A stretch of DNA of 64,000 nt from Sulfurimonas sp. (GCF_041583195.1 NZ_JBFHGL010000004.1:1-64000), one strand, 5' to 3'; counted from the first letter of the stretch, positions 45,044-54,943 are shown. Made by a program: numbers and translations. Notes: generated by a model from the sequence alone, not told the origin.

Positions 45044-46267
45044 TTGTTTGATGAGATAAGATTTAACAGAGTTGAAAGACTCCCTAAGTATGTATTTGCT
45101 GAAGTTAATGAAATCAAAATGGCCGAACGTCGTGCCGGTAAAGATGTCATAGATTTTTCTATGGGTAATCCAGATGGAGATACACCAGAACACATTAGAG
45201 AGAAACTTATTGAGTCGGCCCAGAAGACTAAAACTCATGGGTATTCTACATCAAAAGGTATTCCTAAACTTCTTAAAGCAATAGCTGACTGGTATGAGCG
45301 TCGCTATGATTGTAAGCTTGATCCTGAAACTGAATGTGTAGCTACTATGGGTTCAAAAGAGGGTTATGCTCACCTTTCATACGCTATTACAAATCCTGGT
45401 GATGTTGTAGTAGTACCGGATCCAACTTACCCTATTCACGAATACGCTTTTATTTTAGCTGGTGGAAATGTAGCTAAGTTCGGTATTAAGTTTGATGAAG
45501 ATTACAATGTAGATGAAGATAAGTTCTTTGAAGATCTTGTTAAAGTTTTTCAAGAAACTTCACCTAAGCCAAAGTATGTACTTGTAAACTTCCCTCACAA
45601 TCCATCTACTGCTACTGTAACACCTCAATTTTATGAGCGTTTAGTTGCACTTGCTAAAGAGATGAGATTTTACGTAATAAGTGATATCGCTTATGGTGAT
45701 ATAACTTTTGGCGATTACAAGACACCGTCTATTATGTCGGTTCCTGGTGCAAAAGATGTTGCAGTTGAGTCTTTTACACTTTCAAAAAGCTATAACATGG
45801 CTGGTTGGCGTGTAGGTTTCTTTGTAGGGAACAAAAAACTGATCGGTGCACTTCAAAAGATTAAGTCTTGGTTAGACTATGGTATGTTTACACCGATCCA
45901 AGTTGCAGCTACTGTAGCACTAAACGGTGATCAGCAGTGTGTACAAGATATAGTTGATAAGTATGACCACCGTCAAGATGTATTGATCGAAGCATTTGGT
46001 CGTGCAGGTTGGCATATTCGTAAAAACCAAGCTAGTATGTTCTCATGGGCTAAGATCCCAGAGTGTGCAGCTCACCTTGGTTCACTAGAGTTTTCAAAAA
46101 GACTTTTAACTGAGGCAGGTGTAGCAGTAGCTCCGGGAATTGGTTTTGGAGCTTATGGTGAAGGCTATGTTCGTATAGCTTTAATTGAGAATGACAACCG
46201 TATTCGTCAAGCGGCACGTAATATAAAAGAGTTTTTAAAGCAGTTTCAAGAAGAGGAAGCCAAGTAA
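45044..46267 (+). CDS. alaC: Class I/II aminotransferase, AlaC-like
   Basis: A 407-residue pyridoxal-phosphate enzyme. The opening RVERLPKYVFAEVNEIKMAERRAGKDVIDFSMGNPDG, cut here by its first phrases, resembles AlaC and LL-diaminopimelate aminotransferase relatives. The PLP-lysine lies in SFTLSKSYNMAGWRVGF, and the NFPHNPS motif is present. It likely transfers amino groups between glutamate and pyruvate or a related keto acid. The start is TTG 45044 with AAAAGGA upstream. It is followed directly by hom. Confidence 0.88.
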   Translation: MFDEIRFNRVERLPKYVFAEVNEIKMAERRAGKDVIDFSMGNPDGDTPEHIREKLIESAQKTKTHGYSTSKGIPKLLKAIADWYERRYDCKLDPETECVATMGSKEGYAHLSYAITNPGDVVVVPDPTYPIHEYAFILAGGNVAKFGIKFDEDYNVDEDKFFEDLVKVFQETSPKPKYVLVNFPHNPSTATVTPQFYERLVALAKEMRFYVISDIAYGDITFGDYKTPSIMSVPGAKDVAVESFTLSKSYNMAGWRVGFFVGNKKLIGALQKIKSWLDYGMFTPIQVAATVALNGDQQCVQDIVDKYDHRQDVLIEAFGRAGWHIRKNQASMFSWAKIPECAAHLGSLEFSKRLLTEAGVAVAPGIGFGAYGEGYVRIALIENDNRIRQAARNIKEFLKQFQEEEAK

Positions 46268-47527
46268 ATGATAAAAGTCGGGATAATCGGTGTCGGAACA
46301 GTAGGAGCAAGTGTTGCAAATATTTTAAAAGACAACGCTGATGTTATCACTGCACGTGCAGGTGTAGAGATAGTAGCTAAAAGCGGAGTTGTAAAAACAC
46401 TTGGACGCGACCGTGGTGTAGATATTGCACTAACAGATAATCCTGATGATGTTTTAAATGATCCTGAGATCGATATAGTTGTTGAGCTTATGGGTGGTGT
46501 TGAAGAACCGTATGCTGTTGTAAAAAAAGCACTTGAAAACGGTAAAGCTGTTGTAACTGCAAACAAAGCACTTCTGGCATACCATCGTTATGAGCTTCAA
46601 GACTTGGCTAAAGATCAGGCATTTGAGTATGAAGCTGCAGTTGCAGGCGGTATTCCGATTATTAATGCTCTTCGTGATGGACTTTCTGCAAACCATATAG
46701 AATCAATTATGGGTATACTAAACGGTACATGTAATTATATGATGACTAAGATGGCAAACGAGGGTGTAGCATACGATGCAATTTTAAAAGAGAGTCAAGA
46801 TTTGGGTTATGCAGAAGCTGATCCGACTTTTGACGTTGGAGGATATGACGCTGCACATAAACTTCTGATCTTAGCTTCTATCGCATACGGAATTGATGCT
46901 AAACCTGAAGATATTTTAATCGAGGGTATTGAGAACGTATCTAGCGAAGATGTAGCTTTTGCCAAAGAGTTCGGATATGCGATCAAACTTCTTGGAATTG
47001 CTAAAAAAGACGGTGATGAAGTTGAGCTTCGCGTACATGCTTCTATGATCAGCAAAGATGAGATGATCGCCAAGATAGACGGTGTTATGAATGGTGTAAG
47101 TGTAGTTGGCGATAAAGTTGGCGAGACACTTTATTATGGTCCTGGTGCAGGTGGTGATGCAACGGCAAGTGCAGTTGTAGCAAATATTATAGATATTGCA
47201 CGTCGTGGTAAGGGTGCACCGATGCTAGGGTTTGATAAACCTCTGGAGGGTAAACTTACTTTAAAAGCACCTGGAGATATTGAATCTAAATATTATCTTC
47301 GTATTAACGTAAATGATAAAGCTGGTGTCCTTGCCAAGATAACTAAGATCTTTGAGAATAACAATATCTCTGTTAAAACAATGATCCAAAAATCAACTTC
47401 TGAAACAGCAGCAAATCTTTTAATGTCTACACATGTTGCAAAAGAAAGTGATATTCAGACTATGATGGCTGAAATCGAAGCACTGGATTTTGTAAACTCT
47501 AAACCTGTAATGATTAGGATGGTTTAA
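46268..47527 (+). CDS. hom: Homoserine dehydrogenase
   Basis: A 419-residue enzyme that reduces aspartate semialdehyde to homoserine for threonine and methionine. It has the NAD(P) site VGIIGVGTVGASVANIL at the start, ANKALLAYH, the catalytic region GGIPIINALRDGL and GILNGTCNYM, and a C-terminal ACT domain (LRINVNDKAGVLAKITKIF) for feedback control by threonine. The ATG follows the alaC stop. Confidence 0.97.
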   Translation: MIKVGIIGVGTVGASVANILKDNADVITARAGVEIVAKSGVVKTLGRDRGVDIALTDNPDDVLNDPEIDIVVELMGGVEEPYAVVKKALENGKAVVTANKALLAYHRYELQDLAKDQAFEYEAAVAGGIPIINALRDGLSANHIESIMGILNGTCNYMMTKMANEGVAYDAILKESQDLGYAEADPTFDVGGYDAAHKLLILASIAYGIDAKPEDILIEGIENVSSEDVAFAKEFGYAIKLLGIAKKDGDEVELRVHASMISKDEMIAKIDGVMNGVSVVGDKVGETLYYGPGAGGDATASAVVANIIDIARRGKGAPMLGFDKPLEGKLTLKAPGDIESKYYLRINVNDKAGVLAKITKIFENNNISVKTMIQKSTSETAANLLMSTHVAKESDIQTMMAEIEALDFVNSKPVMIRMV

Positions 47528-47567
47528 GAATTACCTTTAAATAATAACTAAGCACACTTTTATTTGT

Positions 47568-47595
47568 TAAGTTCTATAATTATTCATAGAACTTA
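47568..47595. terminator. 10-bp inverted repeat between hom and the Slam-like gene
   Basis: TAAGTTCTAT-type arms (47568-47577) pair with ATAGAACTTA (47586-47595) around an 8-base loop. It lies 41 bases after hom and just before the ribosome site of the next gene, so it can be a hom terminator or an operator or leader hairpin of the downstream unit. Confidence 0.45.
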
Positions 47596-47613
47596 TAATA
47601 AAAAGGCTTTTGA

Positions 47614-48933
47614 ATGAGGTGGTTTTTTCTTTTTTTGTTCCTACCTGTAAGTCTTGTCTTTGCCTCTGTAAATAGTGATAATTCTACACTTTATAATCAA
47701 GCACTAGAATATTACAAGAATAAGAATTTTGAGCAAAGTTACAAGATTTTTTCAAAAATATATCTTGACAACCTATCTGATGGAAGATTGAATTTTTATT
47801 TTGGAAAGTCAGCTTACGAGACAGGCCGTTATAATGTCGCATTGGCAGCATTTGAAAGAGTTGATCTAATAGACAGCTCTAATATAAGAAATAAGTTAGA
47901 GATGGCTCGAACATATTACATGTTAAAGATGTTTGAAGATGCACAAGCCATTTATGAAGAGATTTTAACTAAACCAGAATTACCTCAAAACATTAGAACA
48001 AGTATAGAATTTTCACTTTCAAAAGTATCAAAGGCACAGAAAAGATCTTTCACATACTCTAGAATTATGCTTGATATGGTATATGATTCAAACGTAAATT
48101 ACGGTTCAGATGAAGATTTTATGCTATTTGGTATGTTGTTTGATAGACCGGATGAACGTTCAGATGTAGCTACACAAGTGTATGCTGATGTTACAAATAT
48201 ATATGACATTGGTCAAAAAAATAGTTTTGCTATAAAAAATAATTTGTCATTCTTTTCAAAAAACTACTCAATTCAAGATAGTTTAGGTAATGATATATAT
48301 GACATGTTGTATTATTCTTACAAGCCAAGCCTTTTATATCAAGACACAGACTTTTTGATAGATGTAACTTTAGGTTTTGATATGCTTGAATTAGACAGTA
48401 AAAAGTATTTAACAACATATTATATAAATCCAAAATTTGAATATAAGCATATGCCAACTTTAAAAAGTTTAGTTCATATGAAATATCAGCCAAAAAAATA
48501 CGCTAACAGTGCTCAAAAAGATTTAGACGCAAATAGAATGGAACTTTCTTATGGATTACAAAATATTTTATCACCACGTTCTTATATACAACCTTCATTA
48601 TTGCTGGCAAATGAGAAAAAAGTTAGAGGTAGAAATATATATGTAGATTTTGATGAGTATAAATTAAATATAAACTATGCAAATCAAATAGCATCAAGAT
48701 ATACCATTGATTGTTTTGCTCAAGCTAGAAGAAGAGACTATAAAGATTATAGCACTCTGTTTAGTTCAAAAAGAGTTGATAAAGGTTATATGGGTAATTT
48801 GGGTTTAAGTGTCAAAGTATATAACACTTTGTTGTTAAAACTAAAAGGAAGTTATGAAAAAGTTGATTCTAATCAGGATAGATTTTCATATGATAAATAT
48901 ACGACCAGTATCGGTATTGTAAAGAATTTTTAG
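47614..48933 (+). CDS. TPR plus outer-membrane barrel protein, Slam/DUF560-like
   Basis: A 439-residue protein with a signal peptide (about 1-17), three to four TPR-type helical repeats (about 24-140: YNQALEYYKNKNFEQSYKIF and following), and a C-terminal barrel of about 290 residues with alternating strands and a terminal Phe (SIGIVKNF). This two-part layout matches surface-lipoprotein assembly modulators (Slam, DUF560; type XI secretion), which move TbpB-like cargo across the outer membrane. The gene immediately downstream ends in such a cargo-like barrel. The call is by architecture, and a generic TPR-porin remains possible. Confidence 0.65.
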   Translation: MRWFFLFLFLPVSLVFASVNSDNSTLYNQALEYYKNKNFEQSYKIFSKIYLDNLSDGRLNFYFGKSAYETGRYNVALAAFERVDLIDSSNIRNKLEMARTYYMLKMFEDAQAIYEEILTKPELPQNIRTSIEFSLSKVSKAQKRSFTYSRIMLDMVYDSNVNYGSDEDFMLFGMLFDRPDERSDVATQVYADVTNIYDIGQKNSFAIKNNLSFFSKNYSIQDSLGNDIYDMLYYSYKPSLLYQDTDFLIDVTLGFDMLELDSKKYLTTYYINPKFEYKHMPTLKSLVHMKYQPKKYANSAQKDLDANRMELSYGLQNILSPRSYIQPSLLLANEKKVRGRNIYVDFDEYKLNINYANQIASRYTIDCFAQARRRDYKDYSTLFSSKRVDKGYMGNLGLSVKVYNTLLLKLKGSYEKVDSNQDRFSYDKYTTSIGIVKNF

Positions 48934-48942
48934 GAGCTTATT

Positions 48943-50076
48943 ATGAAAGCTATTAAATTATTTATTGTTTTGTTTGTTTTATTTGGAGCATCTGCTTATG
49001 CAAGCAGTGTAGCAACAATTACTGCTATAAAAGGAAGTGCGTATATAAAAAGAGACTCAACAAATATTGAAGCAAATCTTGGCGATAAACTCCAAGAAAA
49101 AGACACAATCTTAACAAAAGACAATACTAAGGTTCAACTCATTTTTAAAGATGACACAATCATCAGTATAGGTAAAAACAGCAACTTCTCAATTAAAGAG
49201 TATCTATATGAAGAAAATCAAGAAAGTGTTGCTAAATTTGGAATGATTTCTGGTGCTATGCGTACAATTACAGGTGAGATTGGAAAAATTACACCTCAAA
49301 AGTTTAGTGTAGAGACAAAAACTGCAACTATAGGTATACGTGGTACTAACTTTAGTATAGTAATGGGTGAAGACGGTTTATTTAATGCCTATTGTACATA
49401 CGGGGCTATCAGTGCTCGTGTAAATAATGACGTTTATGTTATCAGACAAGGGTTTTTAATATCAGTATTACCAAGTGGAGATGTTAAGATAGATGAATTT
49501 AATTCGGATGATTTAAAAAATATGAAAAATCAACACTTCGGTACTTTAAAAAAGAAAAAGTCTTCTGAAGTTGGATTGGCTAAGTTAGAAGATGAATTTC
49601 AAGGTCAGTTAAATTTAACAGATGAGGATATAAGCTCTATAGTAATACAGGATGTGTCAAATTTAAATACTGATGCTATATTAAGTGATAGTAGTTTAAA
49701 TGAAGATATTGTGTTAACAGCACAACAACAGTTTAACGCACTTTTAGCTTCATATACAATGGCTGATGCTTATTATACAGGTAGTGTAATATCAACCACT
49801 AATGCCAATATGGTTTTCACTGGAGCACTTGTTGATTTGTATATAGATTTTGGAGCTGATACAGCATCTTTAATATTAAACGAAGGGACTATTGTTTTTG
49901 ATCAAAATCCTGTTTTTACAGATGATAAGTTTAGTGTTGAGAACCAATTTGGAACAGCAAGCGGTATATTCCAAAAACCTACAGGCAACACAGTTAAGGG
50001 TGACTATTATCATGATGATGGGTTATATATAGATTCTGGAGCTTATCAAGTAAATACATTTCAGGTATTATATTAG
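48943..50076 (+). CDS. FecR-domain protein with TbpB-like C-terminal barrel
   Basis: A 377-residue exported protein with a signal peptide ending AYA (1-20) and no lipobox. Residues about 28-140 are a FecR domain, including the hallmark TIGIRGTNF at 129-137. A helical linker (about 190-270) leads to a C-terminal beta domain of about 100 residues (FGTASGIFQKPTGNTVKG, with many Gly and alternating hydrophobics) that resembles the TbpB-type small barrels used as cargo signals by Slam proteins. It lies 9 bases after the Slam-like gene and 2 bases before a CHASE2 cyclase, so the three genes form one unit. Confidence 0.75.
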   Translation: MKAIKLFIVLFVLFGASAYASSVATITAIKGSAYIKRDSTNIEANLGDKLQEKDTILTKDNTKVQLIFKDDTIISIGKNSNFSIKEYLYEENQESVAKFGMISGAMRTITGEIGKITPQKFSVETKTATIGIRGTNFSIVMGEDGLFNAYCTYGAISARVNNDVYVIRQGFLISVLPSGDVKIDEFNSDDLKNMKNQHFGTLKKKKSSEVGLAKLEDEFQGQLNLTDEDISSIVIQDVSNLNTDAILSDSSLNEDIVLTAQQQFNALLASYTMADAYYTGSVISTTNANMVFTGALVDLYIDFGADTASLILNEGTIVFDQNPVFTDDKFSVENQFGTASGIFQKPTGNTVKGDYYHDDGLYIDSGAYQVNTFQVLY

Positions 50077-50078
50077 TT

Positions 50079-52217
50079 ATGTTGAGTAAATATAAAGTAT
50101 TATTTTTATTCTTTATATTTATTAACACAGTTTTAATCTCCTCCTATTTGTTTTTACCTAGTTATTTACACTCTATAGATAATAGAATAAGAGATTTTTA
50201 CTTTAATTATCGTGGTCCTTCTGAAGCAAGTTCTGACATAGTAATAATTGATATAGATGAGAAAAGTATCAAAGAACTTGGTCAGTGGCCATGGGGAAGA
50301 GATAAATTTTCAAAAATACTAGAAAATTTGACACTAAATGGTGCTGGTATAATAGGTTTAGATATAGTTTTTGCAGAAGCAGATAGAACATCACCAAAAC
50401 AGTTTGCCAAAAAATGGAAACTAGACTATTCTAAAATGCCTGATTTTGACTTAGAACTCTCAAAAAGTATAGCCAATACACCAACAATATTGGGATATAT
50501 TTTTGACTTTGATAAAAACAATAATAATCAAAAAGATGCACCGCAGATACCGGCTATATTTATAGAAAAAGATAAAACAGATAAAGAATTTTTACCTCAA
50601 GCAAATGGTGTGTTGACAAATCTAGAGATTATTCAAGGTGCTAGTTATTCTAGTGGATATATGAATAATATACCAGATGAATCCGGAATTATTCGTAGTG
50701 TACCATTACTGATCAAGTATGACGAAATTGTTTATCCATCCCTGGCATTTGAGATGTATAGGATCGCTACAAATAATAAAAAAGTTAAGGTTCTATATTC
50801 AGAAGCCGGTATCTCCGGTATAGATTTGGGTGAGCAAAAAATAAATACAGATAGATTTGGAAGACTGTATTTAAACTTTAGAGGACCATTTAAAAGTTAC
50901 AAATATATTTCCGCTGTTGATGTATATAAAAACAAGATTTCCAAACAGGATGTAGCAGGAAAATTTGTTTTGGTTGGAACATCTGCATACGGTCTTTTAG
51001 ATTTGCGTTCAACCCCTATGGATAGTGTTATAGCTGGTGTTGAAATACATGCTAATATAATTGACAACCTTTTAAAAAACGATATGCTGGTAAAACCGTC
51101 ATGGAATGAACTTGCTGATATATCCATAATTATATTGATTTCATTTATTGTCATCTTTATTTATTCCAGATTATCTTTATTACAATTAATCTTAGTCTTT
51201 TTGATAAGTTTGAATATGGTACTTTATTTTAATTACTACTTGTTGTTTTCAAAGTATTTAATACTTAATATAACATTTCCAATATTATCACTGTTTTTAT
51301 CACTACTCGGTGTTTTAGGCATAGATTATTTATTTGAATCACGCCAAAAAGAGCTGGTTAAACGTATGCTGGGTAAAAAAGTATCTCCTGGAGTTATGGA
51401 GTATCTTCTTGAACACTCTGCAGAGGAGCTGGTGTCATCCAAAGAGCTTGAAGCAAGTATATTTTTTAGCGATATTAGAGGTTTTACAACTATCTCTGAG
51501 ACGATCGGTTCACCTGATAAGCTGATACATATGTTGAACAACTATATGACTCCAATGGTAGACAATATAGTCTCACATCACGGAACGATCGACAAGTTTA
51601 TCGGTGATGCGATCATGGCATATTGGAATGCCCCTGTACCTATAAAAGATCATGCAGATGAAGCTGTCAAGTCGGCAATAGAACAGATAAATATGTTAGA
51701 GGAGATCAACAAAAAGATCAAACCTGTTTATGATGTTGAGATCGGTATTGGGATTGGTATACATACAGGGGTTGTAACTGCAGGAGACATGGGTAGTGAG
51801 GGTAGGAGTGATTACACGATAATAGGTGATAATGTAAATCTGGCTTCAAGAATGGAGGGGCTTACAAAACAATACGACGCGCAAATTTTGATATCTAAAC
51901 ATACGTATGAAAGCCTAAAAGGTAAGTATAAAATAAGACCTATAGATCTGGTAGAGGTTAAGGGTAAACATAAAGCTGTTGAGATCTATGAAGTATTGGC
52001 TTCAAATAAATTAGTATCTGATGAAGAGTTAGAACTGTGGGCTGAAGCTACCAAGCTGTTTAGAGATTCTAAAGTACAACAAGCTTATGAGATCTTTGAA
52101 AAACTTCAATCAATAAACCCGTGTAAACTGTATGATCATTATGTAGGAAGAAGTCTGCACTTTTTGGAAAATCCGGATATAGAATTTACTCCGGTTTTAA
52201 AAATGACGACAAAATAA
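50079..52217 (+). CDS. CHASE2 sensor class III nucleotide cyclase
   Basis: A 712-residue membrane signalling protein. After an N-terminal helix (about 7-27) comes a large periplasmic CHASE2 domain (about 30-335) with the family phrases IVIIDIDEKSIKELGQWPW and GADIV-like GLDIVFAEADRTS. Three membrane helices (about 343-420) follow, then a class III adenylate/guanylate cyclase domain (about 455-640) with metal-binding Asp in FFSDIRGFTT, GDAIMAYW, and DYTIIGDNVNLASRME. It makes a cyclic nucleotide, probably cAMP, in response to an envelope signal, which the upstream FecR protein may relay. Confidence 0.92.
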   Translation: MLSKYKVLFLFFIFINTVLISSYLFLPSYLHSIDNRIRDFYFNYRGPSEASSDIVIIDIDEKSIKELGQWPWGRDKFSKILENLTLNGAGIIGLDIVFAEADRTSPKQFAKKWKLDYSKMPDFDLELSKSIANTPTILGYIFDFDKNNNNQKDAPQIPAIFIEKDKTDKEFLPQANGVLTNLEIIQGASYSSGYMNNIPDESGIIRSVPLLIKYDEIVYPSLAFEMYRIATNNKKVKVLYSEAGISGIDLGEQKINTDRFGRLYLNFRGPFKSYKYISAVDVYKNKISKQDVAGKFVLVGTSAYGLLDLRSTPMDSVIAGVEIHANIIDNLLKNDMLVKPSWNELADISIIILISFIVIFIYSRLSLLQLILVFLISLNMVLYFNYYLLFSKYLILNITFPILSLFLSLLGVLGIDYLFESRQKELVKRMLGKKVSPGVMEYLLEHSAEELVSSKELEASIFFSDIRGFTTISETIGSPDKLIHMLNNYMTPMVDNIVSHHGTIDKFIGDAIMAYWNAPVPIKDHADEAVKSAIEQINMLEEINKKIKPVYDVEIGIGIGIHTGVVTAGDMGSEGRSDYTIIGDNVNLASRMEGLTKQYDAQILISKHTYESLKGKYKIRPIDLVEVKGKHKAVEIYEVLASNKLVSDEELELWAEATKLFRDSKVQQAYEIFEKLQSINPCKLYDHYVGRSLHFLENPDIEFTPVLKMTTK

Positions 52218-52322
52218 AGTGTGAATCTGTAAGTAAGCTGAAGTAAATTCAGATATAAAAAAAATTATAAAATTTAAGAGTTAATTGTGTAAAATTCAAG
52301 CATTAAAGTATGGGTGGATTTT

Positions 52323-54392
52323 ATGGAAAATATAGAAACTATAGATAGTGTATGTACATATTGTGGAGTTGGTTGTGATATAGCGGCGAATGTAGATGTT
52401 AATGAAAATAAAATAACAAAAATATTTGCTCATCCAGACGGTGTGGTTTCACAAGGTAAACTTTGTATAAAAGGTAAATACGGTTACGACTTTGTAGATT
52501 CACAAGAACGTCTAAGAAAACCAAGAATTAAAAAAAGTTTCTTAGAAAAAAATCCAGCTATAAAAAATGCAATAGGTTCAAAGTTAAAAGAGTTTGATGA
52601 TACTTGGTATGAGTGTGATTTAGACACTGCTACAACTACAGCATCTATAAAACTAAAAGAGATCCAGGAAAAATACGGTCGCAAATCCGTATGTTCGATC
52701 GGCGGGGCTAGAACTTCGTGTGAGAACTCTTACTTTTTTCAAAAATTTACACGCCATACGCTAAATTCTCCGCACGTTGACAACTGTGCGCGTGTATGTC
52801 ACTCTCCATCATTAAAAGGTATGCGTGAGACAATAGGTGAGGGTGCCGCTACAAACCCATACAACGATATTTACAATGCCGAGTTTATGATAGTTATAGG
52901 CTCAAATACTACAGAAGCCCACCCGATCATTGCAAACAGAATTTTAGATGTAGCACGTGAACATGATAATCTAGCTGTATTTGATGTTCGTGAGATCAAG
53001 CTTCACCGTTTTGCAAAGTACAAGGCAATCATGCCTCATGAAGCAAATTTAATGGTTTTAAATATGCTTGCATATGTGATCATCGATGAAGAGTTATATG
53101 ATGAGAGTTTTCTTGCTGAGAGAACAAAAGGGTTTGATGAGTTTAAAGATAAGATTCTAAACGATCCATATGCTAATCCAGATTATTTTAAAGAGATAGC
53201 TGGCTATGAGGATATGGCAAAGATTATTCGTAAAGTTGCACGTGAGTACGCGCTTAAAAACTCTATGATCTTCTGGGGCCTTGGTATAACTGAACATCTT
53301 GACGGCTCATACGCAGTTATGGCAATTACACACTTGGCACTTATGACAGGTAATGTTGGTAAAAGCGGAACAGGGCTTATGCCTCTTCGCGGTCAAAACA
53401 ATGTACAAGGTACTTGTGATATGGGTATGCTTCCATATTATGATCCGGATTATCAGGAGCCAAAAGAGGTTGGTCTTATGACTCCTCAACTTGTAGATGA
53501 GATGATAGAAGGTCGTGTAAAAGCAGTCCTAAATATGGGTGAAGATTTAACTCATATACATCCTAATCTAAACAAGATGGAACGTGCGATATCTAACTTG
53601 GAATTTATAATGGTTCAAGAGTTGTTTATGACAGATATCGCATCTAAGGCTGACATAGTTGTAGGTGTAAAATCTGCTTATGAAAAAACAGGTGTATACG
53701 TAAATGCAATGCGTCGTCTTCACCTATCACAACCACTTGTAAAATCAGACTTACCTGATGACTGGGAAGTTTTAAAACAGCTTGATAACAAGATGGGTGG
53801 GGACGCAAGTTATACTTCTACAAAAGATATATGGGAAGAGGTTCAAAAAGTTGCATATAGACGTTTTAGCGGAGCAGATTACCATAGACTCGAAAAACAC
53901 CGTAAACGCGGATTACAGTGGCCGGTTCATACGGAAGATACACCAATACTTCATCAATTAGATTTTAGAACTGAAGACGGATACGGAAGATTTCACTACA
54001 AACAATATGAACTACGTGGAATGATAGATGAGATCACTAAAAACTCTTTAACAGGTTATCATCTTACAACAGGTCGTACTTTGGCACACTACAATAATGC
54101 TGCACAAACAAAACAAACTGATAATCTGATGGATAGATACCCTGAAGATATCTTACTTGTTTGTGAAAATGATGCAAAAGATTTTAGCAGTGAAAAAGTA
54201 ATTCTTAAAACTGAGTACGGTCAAACTAATCCACTTACAATAAAACTGACTGACAAGGTAAAACCAAAAACTTTGTTTACGACTTTTCACCATGCAGACT
54301 CACGCATAAATGCACTTTTTGGAGACAAGTGTGATGAGCTTATACTAACAGCTGCATTTAAATCTATAAAAGTTGAGGTTATTAACTGCTAG
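52323..54392 (+). CDS. Formate dehydrogenase-like molybdopterin oxidoreductase
   Basis: A 689-residue molybdenum or tungsten enzyme. An N-terminal 4Fe-4S site uses Cys11, Cys14, Cys18 and Cys48 (CTYCGVGC). The metal ligand is Cys159 in RVCHSPS, not selenocysteine. GIGSNTTEAHPI-like VIGSNTTEAHP and RGQNNVQGTCDMG are formate dehydrogenase hallmarks. I prefer ATG 52323, with GGTGG upstream, over GTG 52314. It has no signal peptide and no iron-sulfur or membrane partner gene beside it, so it may be a cytoplasmic formate dehydrogenase or a related assimilatory enzyme using a distant partner. Confidence 0.85.
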   Translation: MENIETIDSVCTYCGVGCDIAANVDVNENKITKIFAHPDGVVSQGKLCIKGKYGYDFVDSQERLRKPRIKKSFLEKNPAIKNAIGSKLKEFDDTWYECDLDTATTTASIKLKEIQEKYGRKSVCSIGGARTSCENSYFFQKFTRHTLNSPHVDNCARVCHSPSLKGMRETIGEGAATNPYNDIYNAEFMIVIGSNTTEAHPIIANRILDVAREHDNLAVFDVREIKLHRFAKYKAIMPHEANLMVLNMLAYVIIDEELYDESFLAERTKGFDEFKDKILNDPYANPDYFKEIAGYEDMAKIIRKVAREYALKNSMIFWGLGITEHLDGSYAVMAITHLALMTGNVGKSGTGLMPLRGQNNVQGTCDMGMLPYYDPDYQEPKEVGLMTPQLVDEMIEGRVKAVLNMGEDLTHIHPNLNKMERAISNLEFIMVQELFMTDIASKADIVVGVKSAYEKTGVYVNAMRRLHLSQPLVKSDLPDDWEVLKQLDNKMGGDASYTSTKDIWEEVQKVAYRRFSGADYHRLEKHRKRGLQWPVHTEDTPILHQLDFRTEDGYGRFHYKQYELRGMIDEITKNSLTGYHLTTGRTLAHYNNAAQTKQTDNLMDRYPEDILLVCENDAKDFSSEKVILKTEYGQTNPLTIKLTDKVKPKTLFTTFHHADSRINALFGDKCDELILTAAFKSIKVEVINC

Positions 54393-54722
54393 ATGTCTAG
54401 AGCAAAAGGCAATGTTGCTGAAGAACTGGCAGTAAAGTACCTTTATGACAATGGCTATGAGATAATAGAGAGAAATTTTTACAGCCGTTTTGGAGAGATA
54501 GATATTATTGCCTTCAAAGATGAAACTTTACATTTTGTAGAGGTAAAAAGTGGTGAAGATTATGAAAAAGCCATTCAAAATATAACGCCTACAAAACTCT
54601 TACGTCTTATAAAAACGGGCGATGTTTATATGAAAAAAAATGGCACCAATATAGATTATGAATACGACGCATTGGTTGTCGTTGAAGATCAAGTTTGGTT
54701 TATTGAAAATATAACACTCTAA
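54393..54722 (+). CDS. YraN/UPF0102 endonuclease-like protein
   Basis: A 109-residue protein with the Holliday-junction-resolvase-like fold: GNVAEELAVKYLYDNGYEIIERNF at the start, then GEIDIIAFKDETLHFVEVK with the catalytic Asp and E-x-K. The cellular role of this family is not established. The ATG follows the previous stop immediately. Its end overlaps the convergent small gene by 4 bases. Confidence 0.9.
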   Translation: MSRAKGNVAEELAVKYLYDNGYEIIERNFYSRFGEIDIIAFKDETLHFVEVKSGEDYEKAIQNITPTKLLRLIKTGDVYMKKNGTNIDYEYDALVVVEDQVWFIENITL

Positions 54723-54943
54723 GCATAAACATCAAGTTGATTAGACGAACTTACAGTAGGTTTAACCTCACTTGTTTGAGTGGTTTGGAAGTTTTGTGCA
54801 TCTTTTAGCGTTGTATTCGTTGCGTTATTGATACCATTTAAGTCGTTTTGCGTTTTTTCTTGGTTTTGACTTGATGGATCTACTCTACCAAACTGTACTT
54901 GTGAATGATAAGGTGATTGAAACAAGTATTTTACAGTGTTCAT
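54719..54943 (-). CDS. Small soluble protein of unknown function
   Basis: This 74-residue protein is polar and low-complexity, rich in Asn, Gln, Ser and Thr, and begins MNTVKYLFQSPYHSQVQFGR. The start at ATG 54943 follows a very strong ribosome site (GAGGAGG); a longer frame upstream is out of reach of it. It has no signal peptide or membrane segment. Composition suggests a disordered, possibly exported or flagellum-related protein, but nothing supports a specific function. Confidence 0.6.
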   Translation of the reverse strand: MNTVKYLFQSPYHSQVQFGRVDPSSQNQEKTQNDLNGINNATNTTLKDAQNFQTTQTSEVKPTVSSSNQLDVYA

